Below, piece by piece: positions 43,070 through 50,845 of a stretch of 64,000 bases of DNA. The stretch's first letter is position 1. The number at the start of each line of letters is the position of its first letter. This stretch comes from Cryobacterium soli (GTDB taxonomy: Bacteria > Actinomycetota > Actinomycetes > Actinomycetales > Microbacteriaceae): the NCBI RefSeq assembly GCF_003611035.1, contig NZ_CP030033.1:1798001-1862000 (forward strand). Reading direction: 5' to 3'. Made by a program: the position numbers and the translations under genes. The notes below the pieces were generated by a model. That model had not been told where the DNA came from and ran no database searches. It saw nothing but the letters and a program-made list of their open reading frames with translations.

Positions 43070-43580
43070 GTTCATCTACCAGCCCGGAACCCCGCTGGGC
43101 GACGCCGAGCGCGAAGCCGAGCGCGAGCGCCAGCAGGCGGAATACGCGGCGGCCGTCGCAGCCCGCCAGGTCGAGCGCGAGAAGCTGGCCCGATTCCACA
43201 GCGTGACCGTGACAACGAAGGTCGAAGACGAGGGCACTCCCGACGAGTGCCGCCGCGTCGACGAGGTCAAGTTCACCTGCACCGCCGCCATGGACGCCGA
43301 GTGCCGCACCTACCCGAAGCACTGCGGCTGCGAGGCGTTCGAGTGGAACGAGGCAGAAACGCACGACATCGAGGGCCACCCGCGCGTCAGCGGTAACGAC
43401 TGCTGGATGCAGGACTGGTTCGACAACCCCGGCGCGAGCTACATCGGTGACGACCAGGACGACATGCGCGATGACTGCGTGCCCGCGATCGCCCGCACCG
43501 GGCTCATCATCGTCTCGTTCGTGGATGAGTGGATCGAGTGGGACTGGTTCACGCCGGCGCCCGCAGGGAGTGAGTCGTGA
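43062..43580 (+). CDS. Phage protein, unknown function, Cys- and acid-rich
   Basis: 172 residues. A charged N-terminal helix (DAEREAERERQQAEYAAAV) is followed by a beta-rich part (HSVTVTTKV, VKFTCTA) with five Cys (DAECRTYPKHCGCEAFEW, NDCWMQDW) and an acidic stretch. The order of features matches the protein at 43792-44193, so the two may be paralogues. No known domain. Confidence 0.7.
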   Translation: MSEFIYQPGTPLGDAEREAERERQQAEYAAAVAARQVEREKLARFHSVTVTTKVEDEGTPDECRRVDEVKFTCTAAMDAECRTYPKHCGCEAFEWNEAETHDIEGHPRVSGNDCWMQDWFDNPGASYIGDDQDDMRDDCVPAIARTGLIIVSFVDEWIEWDWFTPAPAGSES

Positions 43581-43795
43581 TCAGCGCGTGGTGGCTGCTG
43601 CTCATCTTCCCGGCCGCCTACGCGGGTTTTCTCCACGCGAACGCGATGTGGATCAAGAACGGCTATCGCCCGAAGCGAGAGAACCCGTACGGGCTGGCCG
43701 CCCGCCCGCCGCTCAGCGCCACAGCAGCGGGATCTGACACAGCTATACCCCCAGAGCGTGAGAGCGCCGCACAGAGGCAAGGAGAGCCGCAATGA
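43577..43795 (+). CDS. Small phage membrane protein
   Basis: 72 residues, GTG start within a GTGA overlap. One N-terminal span (AWWLLLIFPAAYAGFLHANAM) and a polar tail with YRPKRENPYGLAARPPL. Lies between the two Cys-rich paralogues. Unknown function. Confidence 0.65.
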   Translation: MISAWWLLLIFPAAYAGFLHANAMWIKNGYRPKRENPYGLAARPPLSATAAGSDTAIPPERESAAQRQGEPQ

Positions 43796-44193
43796 GCCAC
43801 ACCGTAACCGTCACGCGTTTGCCTGACGAGACGTCAGATGACACCGAATATGAGTTCGGCGGGACTCACGACGGCGACTGCCAGACCTACATCGAGTGCC
43901 ACAAAGACTGGCACCGGCACCCGGACATCGGCAACTACGGCGAGGACGAGTGGAGCACGAAGCGCGCAGGGCCCCACATGCGCATCGACGGATCGTGGAT
44001 GGTCGAGAACGTGGGCGGCTGCGCACTCCGCTATGTGTTCGAGAGCGAGCCCGCAGGCGACGCGCTCGAGGGTGTCGCAGTCGGTGAGACGCGCAACGTA
44101 AACCCGAACTGGGATGGCGACGGATGGAACCTTGAAGTCCATTCGCCCACCCCGACGCGTCCTGAGGGCGCAGAGAGCGAGCAGGGACGATGA
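43792..44193 (+). CDS. Phage protein, possible paralogue of the 43062 gene
   Basis: 133 residues, ATGA overlap. HTVTVTRLPDET, then GTHDGDCQTYIECHKDWHRH, then GSWMVENVGGCAL. The positions of the HTVTVT strand, the DCQTY/AECRTY pair and the Trp-Met/Gly-Cys segment parallel the 43062 protein. No known domain. Confidence 0.68.
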   Translation: MSHTVTVTRLPDETSDDTEYEFGGTHDGDCQTYIECHKDWHRHPDIGNYGEDEWSTKRAGPHMRIDGSWMVENVGGCALRYVFESEPAGDALEGVAVGETRNVNPNWDGDGWNLEVHSPTPTRPEGAESEQGR

Positions 44194-44516
44194 GTACCAC
44201 GAACGAGCAGGGCTACATCTGGGATGAGGTGCTGCCCGAGGTGATCGAAGAAGTCGACTGGTCGGGCATCACCTCCGAGCAGTGGGACGAGATTGGGGAT
44301 CAGCTGAATCGCCACATCGCCAACAGCCATGAGTACATGCCGCCCACGCCCAGCGGCGAAGAGATCTACGCAATGAACCACCGCGGCGAGGTCGGAGAAC
44401 TCAAGGCGCAGATTCTCCGCCTCGAGCAGGAGCTTGAGGTGCACGTGAACTCGGTAAAGGCCCGCCGAGGTGCCGCTGAGGTCTACGTCGAAGGCAAGCG
44501 GGTGATGTACCGATGA
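44190..44516 (+). CDS. Coiled-coil phage protein, unknown function
   Basis: 108 residues. Acidic N-terminal half (WDEVLPEVIEEVDWSGITSE) and a C-terminal heptad helix (ELKAQILRLEQELEVHVNSV). ATGA overlaps on both sides. Function unknown. Confidence 0.68.
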   Translation: MSTTNEQGYIWDEVLPEVIEEVDWSGITSEQWDEIGDQLNRHIANSHEYMPPTPSGEEIYAMNHRGEVGELKAQILRLEQELEVHVNSVKARRGAAEVYVEGKRVMYR

Positions 44517-45616
44517 TCCCCACCGAAGACGCCCCCTGCGCGAGAGGCTGCACATGGCCTGCCGCAAGCGAGGATGAGGCGCCACTCCCCAAACCCGCCA
44601 AGCACGGGTTCCTGTGCAACTCCGACTTCTACAGGCTCACGGCGGCGCTCAAGCTCGTGCCCGACCTCATGGCGAACATGCGCGCGCAGCTATTCAGCAT
44701 GGGAGCCGCCGACTACTCCGAGAGGGTGTCAGGCGGCGGGGGCGAAGCGCCGGCCCCGCTCAACCTCGGACCGCTCGACGCGTCCGATGCACTGTTCGCC
44801 CGGCTGGCGCTCTGGACTGACCTGTTCAACGAGGAGTTCGGAGTGACCATGTGGCCGCCGATCCCCTCGTGGGCCAACGGCAAGGAGGTACAGGGGTCCC
44901 GCTCCGTGTCGGTGGAGACGGCGACCAGGCAGGCGGCGCAGATGGTGAACTGGCTGCTCTCATGGCTCGAGCGCATTCTCGCCACCAACCACGCCGTCAC
45001 CTTCTACCTCGACATGGTGGAAGGCCTCGACGAGGACACCCGCGGCATCTTCTCCCTGGCAGCGCAGTACGGGATCACCGCACGCCCCACGGCGCCGGCC
45101 GACATGCGCGAGTGCCCCGACTGTGGGGCTCACGCCGTGTTCATCCTCATGCCCAGCAAGTTCGCCGACGAGTACTCGGTGATCTGCGGGGTGTGCGCGT
45201 GGAAGGCCGAGCCCGACGAGCACGCCAAGTACACCGGGCGCGTGGGATACGCGGCAGTCGAGGCGTCCCGCGGCGGGCCCTGCGCAGTCTGCCCCGACCC
45301 GATCCAGGTGGGCATGCTCATCAACCGGATCGACGGCGTGACGGTGCACGACGGCTGCGAAGGCGACATGACCATCACCGTGAGGGCCGGGCGCCGCGAC
45401 GTCACCGACCCCATGGATCGGTTCTGGACCCTCGACCAGTCGGCGCAGCACCTCAACGTCACCCGGGCCACCGTCGAGAAGTACGTCCGCCAGGGACTGC
45501 CCCTGCACTTCCCGCTCATGGAAGGCGGATTCGTCGACCGTGACGAGCTCCTGGCCGTCTACCGAGGAGGGAAGAAACGGGCGCGCGCGACACGCCTCAC
45601 AAAGAGTTCCGCATAG
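44513..45616 (+). CDS. Zinc-ribbon and HTH protein, last early gene (candidate late regulator)
   Basis: 367 residues. N-terminal CARGCTW and FLCNSDF, a helical middle (QMVNWLLSWLERILATNHAV), a four-Cys zinc ribbon (CPDCGAHAVF ... CGVCAW at about 202-228), a PCAVCPDP knot, and a C-terminal helix-turn-helix (WTLDQSAQHLNVTRATVEKYVRQG). Widespread in actinophages with no assigned function. Its place directly before the late promoter and terminators suggests a late-gene activator or antiterminator. Confidence 0.75.
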   Translation: MIPTEDAPCARGCTWPAASEDEAPLPKPAKHGFLCNSDFYRLTAALKLVPDLMANMRAQLFSMGAADYSERVSGGGGEAPAPLNLGPLDASDALFARLALWTDLFNEEFGVTMWPPIPSWANGKEVQGSRSVSVETATRQAAQMVNWLLSWLERILATNHAVTFYLDMVEGLDEDTRGIFSLAAQYGITARPTAPADMRECPDCGAHAVFILMPSKFADEYSVICGVCAWKAEPDEHAKYTGRVGYAAVEASRGGPCAVCPDPIQVGMLINRIDGVTVHDGCEGDMTITVRAGRRDVTDPMDRFWTLDQSAQHLNVTRATVEKYVRQGLPLHFPLMEGGFVDRDELLAVYRGGKKRARATRLTKSSA

Positions 45617-45646
45617 TTGCAGGGAAGTGCCCCTGTGCACTAGGCT
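45617..45646 (+). promoter_or_regulatory. Candidate late promoter
   Basis: TTGCAG (45617-45622), 18-nt spacer, TAGGCT (45641-45646), beginning one base after the stop of the last early gene. Transcription would start near 45653 and meet the first terminator almost at once. Confidence 0.45.
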
Positions 45647-45655
45647 TTGCCTGTA

Positions 45656-45695
45656 GGCATCCTCCGTATCCACGGACCGGGTGCCTTTGTTCTTT
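45656..45695 (+). terminator. Two-tier intrinsic terminator
   Basis: Outer arms 45656-45662 and 45679-45685 (7 bp, one G-T) enclose TCCGT-ATCC-ACGGA (45663-45676), with a 2-nt bulge, followed by TTTGTTCTTT (45686-45695). A well-formed terminator right after the candidate late promoter. Confidence 0.7.
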
Positions 45696-45702
45696 CCCAG
45701 AG

Positions 45703-45733
45703 AGGGCCGTCACCTAACCGTGGCGGCCCTTTT
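45703..45733 (+). terminator. Second intrinsic terminator
   Basis: 11-bp stem (45703-45713 with 45720-45730; one G-T pair), loop CTAACC, then TTTT to 45733. Seventeen bases after the first terminator stem, so the pair should block read-through into the tRNA and late genes unless it is overridden. Confidence 0.75.
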
Positions 45734-45750
45734 CTGCGTTAACGATCCAA

Positions 45751-45838
45751 GGGTGGCGAAGTCCCAATGGTGGGGCACTGGTGTCGAATACCAGGGCACG
45801 GTTTGTAGCCGTGAGGGGTTCGAATCCTCCGACATCCG
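45751..45838 (+). tRNA. tRNA-Ser(CGA), phage encoded
   Basis: Cloverleaf by eye: acceptor GGGTGGC with GACATCC (one G-T, one mismatch), D-stem GTCCC/GGGGC, anticodon stem CTGGT/ACCAG with loop GTCGAAT (anticodon CGA), a class II variable arm CACGG-TTTGTAG-CCGTG, and T-arm with TTCGAAT loop. The discriminator is G, as for serine; CCA is not encoded. A few weak pairs make it divergent but probably functional. Confidence 0.65.
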
Positions 45839-46222
45839 CGAGCGCGAGACAGGAAGCCCCGGGCATGAGCCGCAGGGGTGGCGGCAATATCGTGGCATGA
45901 GTCACTGAACCGCCCCTGATCCGCGCCACTCCTTCCCCATGTAGCCACACCCGCTCACCAACTGAAGGCCAGCAGGCACGGTCCAAGAGATGTGCTGCGC
46001 TGAGTCCATAACCCAGGCGGTCGACGGCTCACATCGGGGAACCCCCGTCCAGGCATCCTCCCCCAGGGTGTCGGGACCTCACTTCCGGCATCCGCGTCAA
46101 AGCCGCTCCGAGTTCCGGCGGCAAAGGACACCCAACAAGGCCCTGCCATTTCTCTCGGCTGGTGCACCTGCGTGAGGATGCCGGAACAAACCACGAGCGA
46201 CACTGAGAGCCGGGAGACAACG
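45839..46222 (+). other. 384-bp stretch without a clear gene
   Basis: Lies between the tRNA-Ser and the next gene. No open frame with ribosome site and phage-like coding. A segment near 46001-46020 has a CCATAA loop that hints at a decayed tRNA, but D- and T-arms are missing. May carry late regulatory sites. Confidence 0.4.
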
Positions 46223-46468
46223 ATGGCCGCCTCATTCCTCGCTGCGACAGCGACGATCCCCATCGAACCCGACTGCGAGCTACTCGCCATGTGCATGATG
46301 TACCGGCACGAGGTCACTGGCGAGCTTCGCATCACGGTCGCCAACGTGACAGGCGCATCGGTAGTCCTCACCGCGGCCAAGCGTGCTGAGTTCCTGCGCA
46401 TGGCCGCAACAGCGGTCGAGGCCGAAGAGATCCTCACCGGCGGTAGTCCGGAATCACTGGCCCGCTGA
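46223..46468 (+). CDS. Small phage protein, unknown function
   Basis: 81 residues from ATG at 46223, chosen for the GGGAG site 7 nt before; starts at 46172 and 46178 lack such support. Sequence: AASFLAATATIPIEPDCELL, then beta strands and a helix AAKRAEFLRMAATAVEAEEI. No known domain. First gene after the late switch. Confidence 0.65.
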   Translation: MAASFLAATATIPIEPDCELLAMCMMYRHEVTGELRITVANVTGASVVLTAAKRAEFLRMAATAVEAEEILTGGSPESLAR

Positions 46469-46563
46469 TGGAACCCCGCGTGCTCTACCCGTGTGGGACC
46501 TGTGGGAGTGAAGCGACATCGCCTCTCCAGGCTGCCGAGTGCTGCGATCCGGCCGATATCTGA
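46468..46563 (+). CDS. Very small Cys-rich phage protein, 31 residues
   Basis: ATG at 46468 overlaps the previous stop (TGATG). YPCGTCGSEATSPLQAAECC holds a CxxC and a CC pair, likely one zinc site. Similar one-knuckle mini-proteins occur in many actinophages. About 115 bp follow before the next gene, with an ACGGGGTT/AACCCCGT inverted repeat. Confidence 0.55.
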   Translation: MEPRVLYPCGTCGSEATSPLQAAECCDPADI

Positions 46564-46679
46564 CCGTTCCGACGCTCCATGGTCTCCAGAAACACGGGGT
46601 TAGACCACCCCTCCTGAACGAAAACCCCGTAAAGACGCGGGAGTGACCAAGCTCGCACCAGGATGAGGCGGATCCCAGC

Positions 46680-46910
46680 ATGATCACCAAGCGCCGAGCA
46701 CGGCTCATCCGTGAGGGAATCGCCCTCGGACGCGGCCAAGCACGCTTCGAGCGTCAGTATGCGCTTGGTGGTCGTGAACGGTTCAAGTACGTCGGATCCA
46801 TGAACCCGGCCTCTCGCGCACCATCGAACCATCCCGGCTTCATCGCCTACTGGCACACGCTCGACCGCAGACCCGGTGACAACCGGCTGTATCCCCTGAC
46901 CCGAGGCTGA
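46680..46910 (+). CDS. Small basic phage protein, unknown function
   Basis: 76 residues. Strongly basic N-terminal half (TKRRARLIREGIALGRGQARFERQ) and an aromatic C-terminal half (HPGFIAYWHTLDRRPGDNRLY). Could bind nucleic acid. Precedes the small terminase gene by 46 bp. Confidence 0.6.
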   Translation: MITKRRARLIREGIALGRGQARFERQYALGGRERFKYVGSMNPASRAPSNHPGFIAYWHTLDRRPGDNRLYPLTRG

Positions 46911-46956
46911 GCCTCTCCCGTAGCGTCCAGGCGGCGCGACATCGAGGTGATGACCA

Positions 46957-47442
46957 ATGGCACTCACCGACGCCCAGCGAGACGAGATCCTCTCCCTGCA
47001 CGACAAGGGGCTAGCCCGCAACGAGATCGCCCGGCAAACCGGTGTCAGTGCAGGATCAGTCACCAACGTCTGCGCAGCGAATGACCGCACCTTTGACCGG
47101 TCAAGCACAAAAGACGCACAAGCGGCCCGCTCGGTGGATCTCGCTGACGCCCGGCTCACTCTTGCCCATCGGCTCAACACCGCGGCGAACGACATGCTCG
47201 ACATGATCGACAAGCCCTTCACCGTGTTCAACTTCGGCGGGAAGGACAACACCTTCGCTGAGGCGACACTGGACTCGGCGCCCGTTGAGGCTCGGCGCAC
47301 GATCGTCACGTCTGCGGCCATCGTGTTCGACAAGCTCACGAAGGTGCTCGAGAAGGACACCTCAGGCGTCGTCACGGCGAACTCGCTGGTGGACGCGCTC
47401 ATTGCAGGGTTCGAGGCTCAGGACGTCACCGATGCTGAGTAG
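46957..47442 (+). CDS. terS: Terminase small subunit
   Basis: 161 residues. N-terminal helix-turn-helix (ALTDAQRDEILSLHDKGLARN, then EIARQTGVSAGSVTNVC) for recognising the packaging site, followed by a helical oligomerisation part and a C-terminal segment that contacts the large subunit. Overlaps the large terminase start by 11 bp. Confidence 0.8.
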   Translation: MALTDAQRDEILSLHDKGLARNEIARQTGVSAGSVTNVCAANDRTFDRSSTKDAQAARSVDLADARLTLAHRLNTAANDMLDMIDKPFTVFNFGGKDNTFAEATLDSAPVEARRTIVTSAAIVFDKLTKVLEKDTSGVVTANSLVDALIAGFEAQDVTDAE

Positions 47443-48718
47443 CCCGAGCCTGTCTCGGAAGCAGATCTCGTCCATCGTGCGGTCGAAGCTGCGCAAGATC
47501 GCCCTGTGGGTCGGCGCTGTCTCTGGCGGCAAGACCATCGCGGCGAACTTCGCGTTCCTGATCGCTGTGCGTGAGGCGCAAGGGACCGGCCTGATCGTCA
47601 TCGTCGGGAAGACGCTGCAGACCATCGAGCGCAACATCATCGACCCGTTGCAGCAGGTGGAACTCTTCGGCGCGTTGGCCGGCCAGGTGCTGCACACCCG
47701 CGGTTCGAGCACGGCGACCATCCTCGGCCGCGAAGTGCACCTTGTGGGCGCCAACGATGCCCGCTCTGAGGAGAAGATCCGCGGCGCGACCATCGAGATC
47801 GCCTACGTCGACGAAGCGACCCTGCTGCCTGTGGGCTTCTGGGAGATGCTGCTGACTCGTCTGCGCGTCCCCACCGCCCGACTCCTCGCCACGACCAACC
47901 CGGGCTCGTTCAACCACTGGCTACGTCAGCAGTACATGCTCAACGCTGACGCGAAGAACATGATCGTGTTCGAGTTCGTCATGGACGACAACCCCTCGCT
48001 CACTGCCCAGTACGTCGCGGACATGAAGGCCTCGTTCACCGGGGCGTTCTACGACCGGTTCATCCTGGGCAAGTGGTCGAACGCTGAGGGCGCGATCTTC
48101 GACATGTGGGATCCGGCGAAGCACACGATCCCGTGGGCCGACCTGCCTCCCATGCGCAAGCTCATCGCGGTCGGCATCGACTACGGCACCACGAACCCCA
48201 CAGCTGCCCTCATGCTCGGCATGGCAACGCAGACGGACATGTACGGCAAGCCTCACTCGAAGCTGTACCTCGTCGACGAGTGGCGCTACGAGTCCATCGC
48301 GGAGAAGCAGAAGCTCACCGACGTAGAACTCTCACGCCGGCTGCGCGGATGGCTCGCCGAGCCGCACCTGCCGCCGAACCAGATGCAGCTCACCCCCGAC
48401 TACATCGTGCTCGACCCGTCTGCCGCATCCTTCCGGGTGCAACTGCAGCAAGACGGGCTGATCTCCACACAGGCCGACAACGACGTGCTCAACGGCATCC
48501 GTACGGTCGCCTCCGTGCTGTCTGCCGGGAAGCTGCTCGTGACTGAGCGCTGCCCTGGCTGGCAGAAGGAAGTCACCGAGTACGTGTGGGATCCCAAGTC
48601 GTCCGAGAAGGGCGAAGACAAGCCCGTCAAGGCCAACGACCACTCGCAGGACGCCGCACGCTACGCCCTGCAGACCACCGAATCCATCTGGCGCCAACAC
48701 GTGAAGCTCGCCGCCTAA
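47432..48718 (+). CDS. terL: Terminase large subunit
   Basis: 428 residues from ATG at 47432. ATPase: Walker A GAVSGGKT (28-35), Walker B YVDEAT with Asp126/Glu127, and the coupling motif TTNPG. Nuclease: first metal Asp249 in GIDYGTTNP, a second acidic site in VLDPSAASF and the last in NDHSQDAARYAL. Packages DNA into the prohead and cuts it. The rather short length is normal for this actinophage group. Confidence 0.93.
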   Translation: MLSSPSLSRKQISSIVRSKLRKIALWVGAVSGGKTIAANFAFLIAVREAQGTGLIVIVGKTLQTIERNIIDPLQQVELFGALAGQVLHTRGSSTATILGREVHLVGANDARSEEKIRGATIEIAYVDEATLLPVGFWEMLLTRLRVPTARLLATTNPGSFNHWLRQQYMLNADAKNMIVFEFVMDDNPSLTAQYVADMKASFTGAFYDRFILGKWSNAEGAIFDMWDPAKHTIPWADLPPMRKLIAVGIDYGTTNPTAALMLGMATQTDMYGKPHSKLYLVDEWRYESIAEKQKLTDVELSRRLRGWLAEPHLPPNQMQLTPDYIVLDPSAASFRVQLQQDGLISTQADNDVLNGIRTVASVLSAGKLLVTERCPGWQKEVTEYVWDPKSSEKGEDKPVKANDHSQDAARYALQTTESIWRQHVKLAA

Positions 48719-48739
48719 CCCACTCTGAACGGAGTACAC

Positions 48740-50410
48740 ATGGCCTCCGAATCAGACCAGTTTCCGCCCGCCCCGTTCGACCTCGCCGCTGCTCGTTTCT
48801 CTGAGCACGACGCCTGGTGGGCCGGTGACATGGAGTACCTGCAGAAGCTCTACTCGGGCACCGCCACTGCAACGCACACCGTCAAGGGTCGTGCGTACAA
48901 GGGCGGCGTGCTGGGCAACCTCGCGAAGATGTGGGTGGGCCAGCCCGTCGTCGAGGGCGAAGACCGCGCACGCATGCACGTCGGCGTCCCCGCGGTGCTG
49001 GCTCGCCTCTCTGCCACGCTGCTCGTCGGAGAGGGCGTGAAGATCGCCTACGGCAAGCCCGACGACGTTGTGGCGAGCAAGGACAAGCCGTGGGTTCACC
49101 CCGGTCAGGCGCGCCTCGACGTCATCATGCAGTCCGACGAGACCAAGGCCGAACTGCTCAAGTCCACCGAGCAGGCTGCGGCCCTCGGCGGCGGGTTCCT
49201 CGCGGTCACATGGAACGCCCGCCTCCGCTCGCACGTGCGCATCCGCTCCTACGCGGCCGACTGCGCCATCCCCGAGTTCCAGGACGGCATCCTCACCAGC
49301 GTCACCCTGTGGACTGAGCACGTGCACGGCAATGACGTGTTCCGGCTGCTCGAGCGGCACGACCGCGGCTTCATCTCGTTCACCCTGCACAAGGGCGGCA
49401 CGAAGACCCTCGGTCCCGTGGTGCCGCTGGGCTCCCTCGCGGAGACGGCGCACTACAACGGCCTGCGCACACAGGGCGAGCTTGACATGGCGATCGAAGA
49501 CCCCACCTCGTGGGACGAGACGGTCATCGTCGCCACCGGTGTCGACGAGCTCGCGGTGGTCTACTACCCGAACCTGCCTCAGATCGAGTGGCGCCGCATG
49601 GGCGTGCTCGCCAACCTGGGCCGGTCGGACTTCGCCGGCAAGGAGCCGCTGTTCGACAAGATCGACAAGTGGTGGTCCTCACTGGACATCGACTTCGACC
49701 TGGGCAAGGGCCGCATCACCGCACCCGAGGCGTACCTCGAGAACATGGGGCGCGGCAAGGGCGGCAAGCTCGACCTCGAACGGACCGTGTACTCGGGCCT
49801 GGAGGCGCTGGGCAAGTCCAGCGACTCGCTGAGTTCGCAGCTGACCATCTCGCAGTTCGACATCCGCTACGAGGAGCACCTCGCAGCGATCGCGGCCATC
49901 AAGCACGAGATCGCCAACGAGTGCGGCATCTCCCCCGCCCACCTCGGCCTCAAGGCTGAGCAGGGCGCGAAGACGGCCACTGAGGTCACCGCCGACTACA
50001 CCGAGTCGGAAGCCACCCGCGACCAGAAAGCGCTCTTCCTGCGGCCGGCGCTCGCACGGCTCGCCCAGGTGGCTCTCGCCATCGACGGCACCGTGTTCCC
50101 CGCTGAGGGCGGCAAGTTCTACGACGAGCTGCCCGATGTGACCTTCGCACCGGTGTCGCAGATGGACCCGGAGAAGATCGCCCGCATCGTCGGCCTGCTC
50201 GACGTGGCCGGCGCCGCTTCCACCCGCCAGAAGGTCATGGATGTTCGTCCTGACTGGGACGAGGGCAAGGTCGACGAGGAGGTGCTGCTCATCCAGGAGG
50301 AGCGCGGCATGGGCGCCGAGGCTGACCCGACGACCATCACCGGGCCCGCTGATCCTGCTGCACCGGATCCCGCAGCACCTGACGTTGTGGCTGACGGGGC
50401 GGTGGCGTGA
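48740..50410 (+). CDS. Portal protein
   Basis: 556 residues of the SPP1 gp6-like portal family. N-terminal wing (FSEHDAWWAGDMEYLQKLYSG), beta-rich wing strands, the crown/clip region with IEWRRMGVLANL, and the stem helices near IKHEIANECGISPAHLGLKAEQ. Pro/Ala-rich C-tail. Forms the dodecameric ring at the capsid vertex through which DNA passes. Confidence 0.92.
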   Translation: MASESDQFPPAPFDLAAARFSEHDAWWAGDMEYLQKLYSGTATATHTVKGRAYKGGVLGNLAKMWVGQPVVEGEDRARMHVGVPAVLARLSATLLVGEGVKIAYGKPDDVVASKDKPWVHPGQARLDVIMQSDETKAELLKSTEQAAALGGGFLAVTWNARLRSHVRIRSYAADCAIPEFQDGILTSVTLWTEHVHGNDVFRLLERHDRGFISFTLHKGGTKTLGPVVPLGSLAETAHYNGLRTQGELDMAIEDPTSWDETVIVATGVDELAVVYYPNLPQIEWRRMGVLANLGRSDFAGKEPLFDKIDKWWSSLDIDFDLGKGRITAPEAYLENMGRGKGGKLDLERTVYSGLEALGKSSDSLSSQLTISQFDIRYEEHLAAIAAIKHEIANECGISPAHLGLKAEQGAKTATEVTADYTESEATRDQKALFLRPALARLAQVALAIDGTVFPAEGGKFYDELPDVTFAPVSQMDPEKIARIVGLLDVAGAASTRQKVMDVRPDWDEGKVDEEVLLIQEERGMGAEADPTTITGPADPAAPDPAAPDVVADGAVA

Positions 50411-50595
50411 TGCTCACGTTCATGTGGGCGCTCGTCATCGCCTCCGCTGCGCTCATCCTGGCCGGCGCCCCATCGGTCGAGCGGAAGCGCACACCGTCGT
50501 GGTTCGAACTCCTGCCGTACATGACGGCCTCGAAGAAGGGCAGCGGGCGGCTGCAACAGACCGCAGCGCACCGGAAACGGAAGACGAGACGATGA
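50410..50595 (+). CDS. Small phage membrane protein
   Basis: 61 residues from ATG at 50410 (TGATG overlap); a GTG three bases earlier is possible. One N-terminal span (LTFMWALVIASAALILAGA) and a basic C-terminus (AHRKRKTRR). Between portal and MuF-like genes; unknown role. Confidence 0.6.
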   Translation: MLTFMWALVIASAALILAGAPSVERKRTPSWFELLPYMTASKKGSGRLQQTAAHRKRKTRR

Positions 50596-50825
50596 GCGGC
50601 ACGGAGCTCGACCCGGACGGTACCGACAGCTACCACCCGCAGCACCCATTCGAGCAGAGCGCACACTCGCTCTACCTGCCCCCGAGTCTGCGAACCCGCA
50701 GTAACTGGCCCCCGGTGCCCGCCAAGCCAGCCGGGGCGCATGAGGAGGCCGCGTGGAAGGGCTTGCCGCGCAAGCCGAAGCAGCACCGAACGACCAAGAC
50801 GTACGGGCCAGGCTTCACCTTCTAG
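50592..50825 (+). CDS. Small proline-rich phage protein
   Basis: 77 residues, ATGA overlap. Acidic start (GTELDPDGTDSYHPQHPFEQ), then Pro/Lys-rich sequence ending TTKTYGPGFTF. No known domain; probably disordered. May be a head accessory part given its place. Confidence 0.6.
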   Translation: MSGTELDPDGTDSYHPQHPFEQSAHSLYLPPSLRTRSNWPPVPAKPAGAHEEAAWKGLPRKPKQHRTTKTYGPGFTF

Positions 50826-50845
50826 ACCGAGAGCGGGGGTAGCTC

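Noticed and set aside
45681..45908. 75-codon frame over the tRNA-Ser
   Set aside because: Overlaps a terminator and the tRNA; no start signal.
45990..46045. tRNA-Met-like segment with CCATAA loop
   Set aside because: A weak anticodon stem can be drawn, but no T-arm TTCGA loop, D-arm or matching acceptor follows.
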